Assembly (NCBI RefSeq): GCF_019130065.1 | Contig: NZ_JAHSPG010000003.1 | Location: 620,001 to 684,000 of the forward strand | DNA: 64,000 bases | Origin: Pinibacter aurantiacus | Lineage (GTDB): Bacteria; Bacteroidota; Bacteroidia; Chitinophagales; Chitinophagaceae | Reading direction: 5' to 3' | In this document: positions 34,070-43,272 of the stretch, in pieces | How the letters are laid out: each line of letters begins with the position of its first letter | Position numbering within the stretch: the first letter of the stretch is position 1 | Notes under the pieces: generated by a model | Told to the model about the DNA's origin: nothing | Database searches by the model: none | Seen by the model: only the letters and a program-made list of their open reading frames with translations | Program-made: the position numbers and the translations under genes

Positions 34070-36844
34070 ATGAAACCCGTATTTGCCGTTATTACTCTAT
34101 TCATTAGTGTCACGTGCATTGGACAGAAAGCCTCTATTAAAGGAACAGTAAGGGATACACTTAACAAACAGAATCTGTCAAATGCAGTTATCGCTTTATT
34201 ACAATCCAAAGATTCAGTACTCTACAAATTCACTAGAACTAATGAAAATGGTTCTTTTGAACTACATGATCTGCTAAAAGGCGATTATTTGATCATGGTA
34301 ACTTATCCCAAATTTGCCGATTATATCACTCCTGTTTTACTCGATAGTATTTCTCTGAAAGATGTGGGAAACATCAGCCTTACCACCAAAGCAAAATTGC
34401 TGGAGGAGGTAATTGTAAAGCAAAAAATTGCGGCTGTGCGTATGCATGGTGACACGCTTGAATTCAAAGCAGACAGTTTTAAAGTAAAACAAGGCGCCAA
34501 TGTGGAAGAGCTGCTGAAACAATTGCCGGGTATTTCAGTAGACAAAGATGGAAAGATCACAGCGCAGGGAAAAGAGGTTGAAAAGATATTGGTAGACGGC
34601 GATGAGTTTTTCGGCGACGACCCAACGGTTGCTACCAAAAATTTACAATCGGATGCGGTTGATAAAGTGCAGGTTTTTGATAAGAAAAGCGACCAGGCAG
34701 CCTTCACCGGTATTGATGACGGCAACAGCAAGAAGACGATCAACCTGAAACTAAAAGAAGACAAGAAGCGGGGTTACTTTGGCAAGCTTGATCTTGGCGG
34801 AGGGCCCGATGGGAAGTATGACAACAGCGCGATGTTCAATCGTTTCCGTGCCAAACAAAAAGTATCGGTCTATGGCATTATGAGTAATGTAGGAACGACA
34901 GGTTTAAACTGGAACGACAGAGATAGATACGGCGGCGGTGACGAGGGGGAATACAATGAAGACTTTGATGGAATAGTCTATTACGGCAGCGAGGACAATA
35001 GCCCCAACTTCAATGGCGAGGGCCTTCCTAAAAGCTGGGCCGCCGGTGCCAATTATTCTGACAAGTTCAATGCTGATAAACAAAAGCTGAACGGCAGTTA
35101 TCGTTACAACAAATTAAATGTCGAGGCACAAAACAATTCGCTTTCGCAGTCCATTTTACCCGACACTACATTCTTTACCAAATCAACCGACAACAGCACA
35201 AACTCTCGTCAAAAACATTTTATCAATGGCACTTACGACTTTCAGATTGATTCAGGCCTTTCTGTGAAAGTAACTGTGAATGGCAGCATGGGACAATTCC
35301 AAAATGCATCTAATTCAAACAGCCGCACATACGATATACAAGACAGCACGATCAACCAGAGTGTTCAATCCAACTCGGCAAACGGCGACAATCAAAAATG
35401 GACGTCCACTTTACTGCTGAGAAAAAAGTTTGAAAAAATTGGACGGACACTTTCGCTGAACTTAAACGATCAATACAACTCAGATAATTCGACGGGCTAC
35501 TTAAATGCAATCATCACCACTTATGATCCCATCACAAGAGTGCCGAAAGATTCTCTTACAGATCAAATGAAATTAACGGATACCAAAGTGAATGCATTTG
35601 GCGGAAAACTGAGTTACACCGAGCCTTTAAGCAAAAGAATATTTGCGGAGATAAGTTATGGCTTAAGAATTAACAGCAGTACTTCTGAGCGATTGTCTTA
35701 CAACAAATCTGCTGATGGCAAATATGAGGATCTCAGCCAGGCGTATAGCAACAGTTACAAATATGACGTAACAACAAACACGGGAGGTCTTTTTTTTAAA
35801 TACAATTCAAAGAAACTCGTTGCTGGAATAGGTAGCGATCTTGCCTTCCAAAATTTCAACCAACGCGATAAAGTGAACAACGCCTCTTTCGAAAGAAATT
35901 ATGTCAACCTGTTTCCACGTGCCAATTTCAATTACAAATTCAATACGACTACTGGCTTTTCCATTAATTATAACGGAAGCACGCGCCAGCCTTCTATTTA
36001 CCAGATACAGCCTGTTGCAAGCAACGACAACCCGCTGGTTATTTATGTGGGCAACCCCCTTCTAAAACAACAGTTCACGCATTCTATTAGCTTCAATTAT
36101 AACTCTTTCAAGGTTATGAAGGATTACGGCTTTTATATGTACGGCAATATATCTACGGTTGCAAACAATATTACGAGCACACAGTACACGGATCTTGCCA
36201 CAGGTAAAACTGTTTACCAGTATATCAACACCAATGGCAATGCGAATGGCTATATGGGTGGCAATTTTTTCACAAATTTTAAGAAAATAAACATGCGTCT
36301 TTCCTTTGGCGCGAGCATGAATTATTCCAAGTACACCAGTTATGTTAATCTTCAAAAGAACACAACCCAAAGCTATTCTCCATCACTCAGAATGAACGTA
36401 ACGAAGTATAAAGATGAAAAATGGAACATTAGCTACAATCCATCCATTAATTTCAACGGTTCTCACTCAACAATAAACACGGGTGTTAATAATAATTACT
36501 GGAGCACGTCACAAAACATCAGCGGCGCCGTGTATATAAAAAAGAAATTTGAAATAGGCACAGACGTAACGGGTCAGTTCCGCCAGAAGACAGCAACGTT
36601 TGACCAAAACAATAACGTCATTTTGTGGAACGGCTACCTGGGTTACAAATTGCTGAAAGACGATAAAGCAATGATCAAATTCAGCGCACATGACCTGTTG
36701 AATCAAAACAAAGGTTATTATCGCTACATCTCCAACACAAATATTATGGAGAGAAATTACCAAACGATCAATCGCTATTTCCTCCTGAGCTTTGTATGGA
36801 ATTTTTCAAAGAGCGCAATGACAACACCATCCACCAACCCTTAA
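34070..36844 (+). CDS. Large outer-membrane beta-barrel protein (TonB-receptor-like, OMP_b-brl_3 type)
   Basis: 924 residues; signal peptide to about residue 18 (SVTCIG). Residues 20-110 are a carboxypeptidase-regulatory-like beta-sandwich (KASIKGTVRDTLNKQ, GSFELHDLLKGDYLI). A plug-like region follows with VEELLKQLPGISVDKDGKIT and GKEVEKILVDGDEFF, then a long barrel of alternating strands. The protein has the build of TonB-dependent receptors without a clear TonB box. Its partner gene, 10 bases downstream, encodes a GLPGLI protein, a pairing common in Bacteroidota; the transported substrate is unknown. Confidence 0.87.
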   Translation: MKPVFAVITLFISVTCIGQKASIKGTVRDTLNKQNLSNAVIALLQSKDSVLYKFTRTNENGSFELHDLLKGDYLIMVTYPKFADYITPVLLDSISLKDVGNISLTTKAKLLEEVIVKQKIAAVRMHGDTLEFKADSFKVKQGANVEELLKQLPGISVDKDGKITAQGKEVEKILVDGDEFFGDDPTVATKNLQSDAVDKVQVFDKKSDQAAFTGIDDGNSKKTINLKLKEDKKRGYFGKLDLGGGPDGKYDNSAMFNRFRAKQKVSVYGIMSNVGTTGLNWNDRDRYGGGDEGEYNEDFDGIVYYGSEDNSPNFNGEGLPKSWAAGANYSDKFNADKQKLNGSYRYNKLNVEAQNNSLSQSILPDTTFFTKSTDNSTNSRQKHFINGTYDFQIDSGLSVKVTVNGSMGQFQNASNSNSRTYDIQDSTINQSVQSNSANGDNQKWTSTLLLRKKFEKIGRTLSLNLNDQYNSDNSTGYLNAIITTYDPITRVPKDSLTDQMKLTDTKVNAFGGKLSYTEPLSKRIFAEISYGLRINSSTSERLSYNKSADGKYEDLSQAYSNSYKYDVTTNTGGLFFKYNSKKLVAGIGSDLAFQNFNQRDKVNNASFERNYVNLFPRANFNYKFNTTTGFSINYNGSTRQPSIYQIQPVASNDNPLVIYVGNPLLKQQFTHSISFNYNSFKVMKDYGFYMYGNISTVANNITSTQYTDLATGKTVYQYINTNGNANGYMGGNFFTNFKKINMRLSFGASMNYSKYTSYVNLQKNTTQSYSPSLRMNVTKYKDEKWNISYNPSINFNGSHSTINTGVNNNYWSTSQNISGAVYIKKKFEIGTDVTGQFRQKTATFDQNNNVILWNGYLGYKLLKDDKAMIKFSAHDLLNQNKGYYRYISNTNIMERNYQTINRYFLLSFVWNFSKSAMTTPSTNP

Positions 36845-36854
36845 ACCTTTTATC

Positions 36855-37613
36855 ATGAAAATTCTTTTCACAATTATCATAACCGTCGCTTGCGTTAGCA
36901 AAGGCTTTTCGCAACAACTATTTATTACGCAAGGGAAAATAGAATTTGAAAAAAGAGTTAACCTGCATAAAGTGATCGATGCTGCATTTACCGGTGACGA
37001 TGGGGATAGATCCTGGGTGGAAGAATTCAAAAAGAATATTCCAAATCATAAGAACTTCTATTTCGATCTTTATTTTAACGGAGATAAAACTTTGTATAAG
37101 CCCGGACGAGAGGAAGTAAGCGCTGGCCGCACGCCAGACTGGCTGCTGGTTGCCAATGAAAATACGGTGTCTTCAGATTTGCAGAAGGACCAAAGCGTGA
37201 GCCTGAAAAGTATTTATGATGGCAATTATTTAATTCAGGACAGCCTGAGAAAAGTAAATTGGAAGATCACTTCAGATACCAGGAATATAGCAGGCTTCGA
37301 GTGCCGTAAGGCCGTGGGCATCATTATGGATTCTGTGTATGTTATCGCGTTTTATACAGACGAAATTATTACCCACGGAGGACCAGAATCTTTTAACAAC
37401 CTGCCGGGAATGATATTGGGGATTGCTATTCCGCGCCTCAACACAACATGGTTCGCAACTAAACTGGAACTGGTGCAGGTAACGCCTGAACAATTGGCTG
37501 CGCCCAAAAAAGGCAAAAAAGTTGATAAAAAAGCTTTACAAACAATATTGAAAGAACGCCTGGAAGAGCCCGGAGCTAAAGGCAATCTCTTTCTTTGGAA
37601 TGCATTTTTGTGA
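36855..37613 (+). CDS. GLPGLI-family secreted protein
   Basis: 252 residues; signal peptide to about residue 21 (VSKGFSQQ). The family opening TQGKIEFEKRVN and the name-giving motif, here NLPGMILGI near 180, are present, together with NIAGFECRKA and YTDEI. GLPGLI proteins usually follow an outer-membrane carboxypeptidase-regulatory/TonB-like protein, as here with a 10-base gap, and probably work with it at the envelope. Confidence 0.87.
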   Translation: MKILFTIIITVACVSKGFSQQLFITQGKIEFEKRVNLHKVIDAAFTGDDGDRSWVEEFKKNIPNHKNFYFDLYFNGDKTLYKPGREEVSAGRTPDWLLVANENTVSSDLQKDQSVSLKSIYDGNYLIQDSLRKVNWKITSDTRNIAGFECRKAVGIIMDSVYVIAFYTDEIITHGGPESFNNLPGMILGIAIPRLNTTWFATKLELVQVTPEQLAAPKKGKKVDKKALQTILKERLEEPGAKGNLFLWNAFL

Positions 37614-37633
37614 TCCGAAACCCACTGCCGTTA

Positions 37634-37780
37634 TCAATTAATAATTAATAATTAATAAAGAATAATTGATGACACAGCAACATAATTGTTGGTTAAGACC
37701 ATTTCTGTTTGACAATTATAAAGGCCACACTTAATAACAAATGCTGCCATATTAATTATTAATTATTAATTATTAATTGG
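37634..37780. repeat. AATTAATA-family inverted repeat between convergent genes
   Basis: Left arm 37634-37659 (CAATTAATAATTAATAATTA...) and right arm 37751-37780 are complementary. It spans the convergent gap between the GLPGLI gene and the methyltransferase gene. Same family as 21048-21186, also in a convergent gap. Confidence 0.7.
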
Positions 37781-37782
37781 TT

Positions 37783-38436
37783 TTAGACCTTATCCTTTTT
37801 TTTCTTTCTTAAAACAAAAATGGAAACAAATGTTTTTTCAGGAACATTTATTTCCATTTCTTCCTGATGGGCCACCCACGGCATCAACTTACCGATGAAT
37901 GATTTTGCCATTAATCTTTGTGGCGTAGATAAAATGATTGTGGTACCTCCGGCAATGAATCTTTCAATTACCTTATAGAGAACAGCAAATTCTTCTTCAT
38001 CGTAATTCACATCACTCATCAGCAAAATGTCCGCCTGTAAACTGTCTGGCAAATGGTGCCAGTTCAATAGTTGTGTGTAAATATTATTGTACTCGTTGAT
38101 GGCAATTGATCTGTCAATGACATCAATTGCATCCTGCAAATAATCGCTGCAGCAAACTTCCGCGGCATAAGCAGCGGCTAAGAGCGACGGCAATCCTAAG
38201 CCGGCAGCGAGTTCCAACACCTTTTTCCCTGTAATCAAAGACGAATGGGCGTTAATGAAATTACACATACCAATAGCTGCCGGCCATATTTTTGCCCAAT
38301 AAGGAAAATGCGCGCCGGCAGCATTCAATTTACTTTCTTCATATTTCTGTTTTACGTAGCCGTAACCAGGAACATATAGCTTGATAGAAGTATTACCAAA
38401 CTCAATGATTTCTAAAGAAAGTTTATCATTCATCAT
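37783..38436 (-). CDS. Class I SAM-dependent methyltransferase (METTL/FAM86-like)
   Basis: 217 residues from the ATG at 38436 (an adjacent ATG follows at 38433, and a GTG lies seven codons upstream). Motif I is GKKVLELAAGLGLPSLLAA, motif II CCSDYLQDAID, and DILLMSDVNYDEEEF corresponds to the post-motif acidic loop of METTL16/21-type protein methyltransferases. YWAKIWPAAIG near residue 55 is also typical. The substrate is unknown. It follows the GH88 gene on the same strand with a gap of about 50 bases. Confidence 0.83.
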   Translation of the reverse strand: MMNDKLSLEIIEFGNTSIKLYVPGYGYVKQKYEESKLNAAGAHFPYWAKIWPAAIGMCNFINAHSSLITGKKVLELAAGLGLPSLLAAAYAAEVCCSDYLQDAIDVIDRSIAINEYNNIYTQLLNWHHLPDSLQADILLMSDVNYDEEEFAVLYKVIERFIAGGTTIILSTPQRLMAKSFIGKLMPWVAHQEEMEINVPEKTFVSIFVLRKKKKDKV

Positions 38437-38487
38437 TTGCACTGTTTTCTGTACCACAAATATCCGCGCCTATTTGCTAAATCATTG

Positions 38488-39657
38488 CTATTTGTGCGCC
38501 ATAAGTTTTTTATAACGCAGCAATGCCTCGATGTAATAATAGTCGGCGTAAATTATTGGTGTATCAATTTCACTTTTTGCGGGCTTGTGTCCGGTGCTGT
38601 GTTTCAGTATAAAATTTTGATTGCCTTCTGTTGCAAAATATTCGGGACCAGAAAGGCTTTGCAAAACCTGCTCAGCAAAGTTTATGTAGGATTTGCTTTT
38701 GTCTTTCTTCACATATCCGCTTAATTCAAGCAAAGCAGAAGCTGCAATAGCCGCTGCAGAAGCATCGCGTACATCATTTGGAATGGTAGGAGAATTGAAA
38801 TCCCAGTAAGGAATCTTATCAGCAGGCAGCGTTGGATTGTTCATGTAGAACGATGCAATGTTAACGGCCTGGTCCAGGTATTTTTTATCCTTTGTTGCCC
38901 TATACATTACCGTGTAGCCGTAAAGTCCCCACGCCTGTCCCCTCGCCCACGCTGAATTATCGGCGTAGCCTTGGGCAGTTTTCCTTGCCAACACATTTCC
39001 TACGCTGTCATAGCACACAACATGATAACTGCTGTAATCTGGTCTGAAATGATTCTTCAGGGTTTTGTCAGCATGCGAGATACAAATGTTGTAGAACTTT
39101 TTATCGCCGGAAGCTTTTGCAGCCCAGAATAAAAATTCCAGGTTCATCATATTGTCGATGATCACCGGATATTTATAGCCACTGAAATTGTTCCATGATT
39201 TTATAACGCCCACGTTCGGGTCGAATCTTGTCGATAAAGATTGAGCTCCGTTTAACATAATGGTTTTATAAGCAGGATTTTTGGTGAGGCGATAGCCATT
39301 CCCAAATGGGCAATACAGCATAAATCCTAAATCGTGGGTGCCTTTGTTATATTGCTCTTTTGCCACCGCCATTGTCCATTTTTCTGCAGCACGCTTCAGG
39401 CTGTCGTCCTTGGTGTACTCAAATAAATACCATAGGGAGCCGCCAAAGAAACCACTGCACCACCAATCACTTTTCCTTTTATATAATGACCCGTCCGGGC
39501 TGATCGATTGCGGAAACAACGTTGTATCTGTGCAGGCAGCCAGCATTCCTTTGTATTGATTCACACAAAGTTTTATCTGTTTGTCAACGTCAACTTTGGG
39601 TTGGGCAACGGCCATTACAGATGCAAATAAAAAAAGTAAGACAAGCGTTTTTTTCAT
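38488..39657 (-). CDS. Glycoside hydrolase family 88 (unsaturated glucuronyl/galacturonyl hydrolase)
   Basis: 389 residues; signal peptide MKKTLVLLFLFASVMAVAQ. The alpha/alpha-barrel signatures are visible: SDWWCSGFFGGSLWYLFEYT, IIDNMMNLEFLFWAA with a conserved Asp that fits the catalytic acid, and the very typical NSAWARGQAWGLYGYTVMYR near residue 225. GH88 enzymes remove the unsaturated uronic acid left by polysaccharide lyases from glycosaminoglycan, pectin or ulvan fragments. No lyase or SusCD pair is adjacent, so the substrate is open. Confidence 0.92.
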   Translation of the reverse strand: MKKTLVLLFLFASVMAVAQPKVDVDKQIKLCVNQYKGMLAACTDTTLFPQSISPDGSLYKRKSDWWCSGFFGGSLWYLFEYTKDDSLKRAAEKWTMAVAKEQYNKGTHDLGFMLYCPFGNGYRLTKNPAYKTIMLNGAQSLSTRFDPNVGVIKSWNNFSGYKYPVIIDNMMNLEFLFWAAKASGDKKFYNICISHADKTLKNHFRPDYSSYHVVCYDSVGNVLARKTAQGYADNSAWARGQAWGLYGYTVMYRATKDKKYLDQAVNIASFYMNNPTLPADKIPYWDFNSPTIPNDVRDASAAAIAASALLELSGYVKKDKSKSYINFAEQVLQSLSGPEYFATEGNQNFILKHSTGHKPAKSEIDTPIIYADYYYIEALLRYKKLMAHK

Positions 39658-39753
39658 GAGTCCTGGTATTTGGTTATTTCAAATGCGTGTAAAGAGCGGC
39701 CAATTTAGCATAAACAGTTTGAAATTAATGATGTAGTATTCGCTGACGTGGTT

Positions 39754-40215
39754 TTAACGTAGTGTTTCAAAAACGTATTTCGCTGAAATCCAGAATTCAT
39801 CGAGTGCGATGATGCGTGGTTTTAAAAAGGAAATAATTGCCGGCCAGTCATCTTTTTTGAAAATATTTATGCCTTCGGTAAATGTATAAATGCGGCATAC
39901 CTGGCGCCCGGTTTCATCGCGAACATCTTTTTGCCAGGTCCATTCTTCGCCAAGGGTTTCGTGAAGAACCGCCTTCAATTGCTCAAATTGCTCAAAATAT
40001 AAGTGCTGAATATCGGAGGAAGGATGTGCAATCTCAATGCCAATAGACGCAGTTCTATTGTCGGCATTCATTCTGAAGTAAATATTTTTTTCGCCCGTCT
40101 TGTAGTTGATCCAGTTCGCTTTTTCGCCTTCGGCAGAAAGATGCAGGGACATGTATTGGCCAAATGCGGTCCAGAATGATTGTTTTAGTGCTGCTGCTTC
40201 TTGCTTGGTGTACAT
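39754..40215 (-). CDS. DUF4268-domain protein
   Basis: 153 residues. The conserved blocks SFWTAFGQYM, KANWINYKTGEKNIYFRM, EEWTWQ and ISFLKPRIIALDEFWISAKYVFE fit DUF4268, a small PD-(D/E)XK-like or accessory domain of unknown role that also occurs as a free-standing protein in Bacteroidota. It is cytoplasmic. It stands upstream of the GH88 gene with a gap of about 96 bases. Confidence 0.82.
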   Translation of the reverse strand: MYTKQEAAALKQSFWTAFGQYMSLHLSAEGEKANWINYKTGEKNIYFRMNADNRTASIGIEIAHPSSDIQHLYFEQFEQLKAVLHETLGEEWTWQKDVRDETGRQVCRIYTFTEGINIFKKDDWPAIISFLKPRIIALDEFWISAKYVFETLR

Positions 40216-40231
40216 GTTTCAAAGATAGCAA

Positions 40232-40377
40232 GGAACGCAGATTTTCATGATTATCATGATCTCTTATGATTTTTTGAGATTTGAAGTTACAGACCCGCAT
40301 TAATCCTCAACTCTCAACTCTCAATTCTCAACTCCTTAATCATGACAATCATGAAAATCATGAAAATCAGCGTTCCG
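40232..40377. repeat. Tandem-word inverted repeat, TCATGATT family, with a half GAGTTGAGA arm inside
   Basis: Left arm 40232-40262 (GGAACGCAGATTTTCATGAT and on) and right arm 40339-40377 (ATCATGACAATCATGAAAAT... GCGTTCC) are complementary, the right arm with one extra unit. The loop contains CTCAACTCTCAACTCTCAAT (40307 on), one arm of the GAGTTGAGA family without its partner. Confidence 0.65.
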
Positions 40378-40381
40378 TTCT

Positions 40382-40507
40382 CTAGTTGCATCCCACATGC
40401 CCCAAAAGCCAGTAGAGAATGATAAAAACGATGATCGTTCCAAAACAGCCACCACCCCATTTATAAGCGCCGTAACCGGCGAGCAGTGTTCTTAGCCAGT
40501 CTCTCAT
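40382..40507 (-). CDS. Small 41-residue membrane protein
   Basis: ATG at 40507 to TAG at 40382. A basic/aromatic start (MRDWLRTLLAGYGAYKWGG) leads into one hydrophobic segment (GTIIVFIILYWLLG) and a Cys near the end (HVGCN). The layout with a Gly-rich turn before a single transmembrane helix looks like a real membrane mini-protein. Function is unknown. It sits between two repeat elements with no close partner gene. Confidence 0.6.
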   Translation of the reverse strand: MRDWLRTLLAGYGAYKWGGGCFGTIIVFIILYWLLGHVGCN

Positions 40508-40552
40508 AAAATTATTTTAGGGAACAGTTTAAAAAATCATGCCTTGTAGATA

Positions 40553-40617
40553 AAAGTTGTCAGTTGTTAGAGTTCAATTTCGATTAGTCGTCACTAAGGC
40601 CCAACAACTAACAACTT
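40553..40617. repeat. Short GTTGTTAG-family inverted repeat
   Basis: AAGTTGTCAGTTGTTAG (from 40553) is mirrored by CAACAACTAACAACTT ending at 40617. It is a short member of the family and is followed by direct TTTTCAAA words at about 40627-40660. The remaining bases to 40767 hold only the cytochrome gene's upstream region. Confidence 0.6.
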
Positions 40618-40767
40618 GCCCCGGCATTTTCAAATTTTCAAATTCCCATATTTTCAAATCCTCAACTCATGCAGCCATTTCAACAGTTCGCCACCTCTCT
40701 CATTGCACCAGCTTTTTCCCGTTTCTACCTTGTGGCGTGGTTCTCCTAAACCTTACCACTTTTTGTT

Positions 40768-41697
40768 ATGAGAAAGCTGAAAAAAATTTTGAAATGGACC
40801 TTTATAGTACTGGCTGTAATTGTTGCAGGCATCACCGTTACTGTGGCCTCCCGGCAAGACCTGCGATTTGAAGCCCCTTATCCCGATATTAAAGCCTCTA
40901 CAGATACGGCAGTGATTGCGAGAGGAAAACATTTGGTATTCAGCTCTGCGCATTGTATCAACTGCCACAGCACGGCGAATGTGGATTCACTTTACGAGCT
41001 TGGCCAGGAAGTGCCACTTACCGGCGGGTTTAAGTTTGATCTGCCTTTGGGAGCGGTTTATTCCAAAAATATCACACCAGACAAAGAAACTGGGATAGGC
41101 AACTATACCGACGGTGAAATTGCAAGGGCGCTCCGTTTTGGCGTACATCCAAATGGCGCGGCAGTGTACGATTTCATGCCGTTTCACAATATGAGCGACG
41201 AAGATCTTACTTCAGTCATTTCTTATTTACGTGCACAAAAACCTGTAAGAAACGCAGTGCCGGAAAATGAGTTGAATATAATGGGCAACATTGTGAAGGC
41301 GTTTTTGGTAAAACCAGTTGGTCCTACCGGCGATGTTCCCAAAAGCGTTCCAAGAGATACCACTGCAGCCTACGGAAAATATCTTGCCTTAAGTGTTGCT
41401 GAATGTAACGGTTGTCACACTTTGCGAGACATGTCCGGTGCATTCATCGGTGAACCGTTTGGCGGAGGCGGCGAAATAGAGGGCTTTATAACCCCTAACC
41501 TTACACCCGATTCTACCGGCAGAATATTCAACTGGTCAAAGCAAAATTTCATCGATCGTTTTCGCATGGGCAAAGTTATTCCGGGCTCACCAATGCCGTG
41601 GAACTCATTCAAACGAATGGATGATGATGAACTGACAGCCGTCTACAATTACCTTAAAACCCTGAAACCTGTAAAAACAACTATCGTGAAAAAGTAG
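40768..41697 (+). CDS. Membrane-anchored di-haem c-type cytochrome
   Basis: 309 residues. An N-terminal anchor (residues 8-25, WTFIVLAVIVAGITVTVA) is followed by two cytochrome c domains. The first has CINCH near residue 58 with DFMPFHNMSDEDL supplying a Met ligand; the second has CNGCH near 215, with GSPMPWNSFKRMDDDEL. Such proteins pass electrons to dehydrogenases or oxidases at the membrane. No partner enzyme gene is adjacent. It is followed by a clear terminator. Confidence 0.88.
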   Translation: MRKLKKILKWTFIVLAVIVAGITVTVASRQDLRFEAPYPDIKASTDTAVIARGKHLVFSSAHCINCHSTANVDSLYELGQEVPLTGGFKFDLPLGAVYSKNITPDKETGIGNYTDGEIARALRFGVHPNGAAVYDFMPFHNMSDEDLTSVISYLRAQKPVRNAVPENELNIMGNIVKAFLVKPVGPTGDVPKSVPRDTTAAYGKYLALSVAECNGCHTLRDMSGAFIGEPFGGGGEIEGFITPNLTPDSTGRIFNWSKQNFIDRFRMGKVIPGSPMPWNSFKRMDDDELTAVYNYLKTLKPVKTTIVKK

Positions 41698-41718
41698 TTT
41701 CGGAAAAGAATCATTTCT

Positions 41719-41764
41719 GCTTCCGTTTTGAGCCCAACACCGGCGTCAAAACGGGAGCTTTTTT
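41719..41764 (+). terminator. Intrinsic terminator after the cytochrome gene
   Basis: GCTTCCGTTTTGA (41719-41731) pairs with TCAAAACGGGAGC (41746-41758) with one mismatch, followed by six T. Confidence 0.88.
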
Positions 41765-41899
41765 AATGCAGAAATCAGTTCGGCTATTATTTGCTGAAGC
41801 AATTGCGTACAAGACAAGGCACCGTTTTCATATTTAGTTCCCCTCCATTTATCTTAGTTTTGATAGGCAACAATTTTTCAGAACCATTTCTGCTTCACT

Positions 41900-42421
41900 A
41901 TGCTCATTGACGACTTTAATGATATAATAGATTACTGGATTGCAGGTTTGAATCACTATACCTTTGAACAGCTTTCCACTAAACCTTCCGCTGAAAGCTG
42001 GTCGCTCGGCCAGTTGTACATGCACCTTTTGGAAAACACAGATTTTTACATCGATCAGATCGCCATTTGTATATCGAATAACGATTTCCTGAATGAGGCA
42101 GCAGCCAATCATGCAAACGAGATGTTTCGTAACAACGAGTTTCCCGATCAATTGATTGAAGGCCCTCCGGAAAATGCAGCTACCCCACAGCCAATAAGCA
42201 AGCACCAATTACAAGCTGCCCTGGTTTCTTTAAAAATGAAAATGAATAGAACAGCCTCATTAATGGCAAAAAGTGATTTTAAAGGAAAGACCAAACATCC
42301 GGGCCTAAATTACTTTGGCGCGGAAGATTGGCTGCGATTTGCTGAAATGCATTTTCGTCATCACTTGAGGCAAAAAGCAAGGATTGACATTTTTCTACAA
42401 CAACTGACTGCCAACGATTAA
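41900..42421 (+). CDS. DinB-superfamily protein (second copy)
   Basis: 173 residues. AESWSLGQLYMHLLENTDFY gives the first His ligand and WLRFAEMHFRHHLRQKARID the C-terminal His pair, the three-His metal site of DinB-like bundles. It is only distantly similar to the DinB protein at 31.8 kb. Likely cytoplasmic; function is unknown. The next gene on the same strand, 40 bases on, is the DapB-like gene. Confidence 0.85.
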   Translation: MLIDDFNDIIDYWIAGLNHYTFEQLSTKPSAESWSLGQLYMHLLENTDFYIDQIAICISNNDFLNEAAANHANEMFRNNEFPDQLIEGPPENAATPQPISKHQLQAALVSLKMKMNRTASLMAKSDFKGKTKHPGLNYFGAEDWLRFAEMHFRHHLRQKARIDIFLQQLTAND

Positions 42422-42461
42422 TTTTGCGGATCACAACCCAACTCCATTTTAAGAAAGCAAA

Positions 42462-43136
42462 ATGAAAATATTCATCGCAGGTTCAGGCAAATTAGCAACC
42501 GCAATACTATCGGCTCCACTATCATTTCCTTCTTGCGATGTATTGAAGTGGGAAACTGATTATGCTACAAACGAGAAAGCAATTATCGTTCATGCAGGCT
42601 CGGGCAGGCAATTGGATGAGTGCATTGAGTTTTGCAAAAAGACCGGATCATTACTTATAGAGCTTTCAACCGGCCTTGTAACAGAAAGCATGGCCGCTGA
42701 TTTTACTTTGATCATCTGTCCCAACACTTCAATTTTATTATTGAAGACAATGAACATGTTAAAACTTTACGGACATTATTTTTCAAAAAATAATATCTCC
42801 ATTATAGAATCTCATCAGTCTGCGAAAAAATCCGTTCCGGGAACGGCCTACAATCTTGCACATTCATTAAACTTTCCATCGGCTGAAATCAAGTCAATCA
42901 GAGAAGCTGGTACACAGTTAAATGAAGTTGGCATTCCCGCAGAATATCTTGACAAACATGCCTATCACAAAATAATTATTGAAGATGGCCCGGACCAGGT
43001 TATCATTGAGACAAAAGTGCTGGGACATGATTCATACGTGAATGGTGTAAAAAAGATCATCAATGCCGTTCTTGAAAATTCTTTCGAAAGAAGAAAGTAT
43101 GATGTGCTGGAGTTGATTGATAGGAATATGCTGTAG
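42462..43136 (+). CDS. DapB-like short oxidoreductase
   Basis: 224 residues. The start MKIFIAGSGKLATAIL has a Gly-rich nucleotide loop. ESHQSAKKSVPGTAYNLAHSL near residue 120 matches the catalytic E-x-H-H-x-x-K-x-D-x-P-S-G-T-A motif of dihydrodipicolinate reductase, with the Lys kept but the second His replaced by Gln. The Rossmann half is shorter than in DapB (about 240-270 residues), so this is a paralogue, perhaps acting on another substrate. No lysine-pathway genes are adjacent. Confidence 0.6.
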   Translation: MKIFIAGSGKLATAILSAPLSFPSCDVLKWETDYATNEKAIIVHAGSGRQLDECIEFCKKTGSLLIELSTGLVTESMAADFTLIICPNTSILLLKTMNMLKLYGHYFSKNNISIIESHQSAKKSVPGTAYNLAHSLNFPSAEIKSIREAGTQLNEVGIPAEYLDKHAYHKIIIEDGPDQVIIETKVLGHDSYVNGVKKIINAVLENSFERRKYDVLELIDRNML

Positions 43137-43272
43137 AATAAAGTGATTCACCGCTTGAAGATCATCTACGCCTAAGTTTTTTTCCAAAACCATAAAATAT
43201 TCTGCCTTTTGGCTCGTCTACCTTTATACAGCAATTGACTTTGCTGAATTGAAGATTGATAAACAAAAGAAT

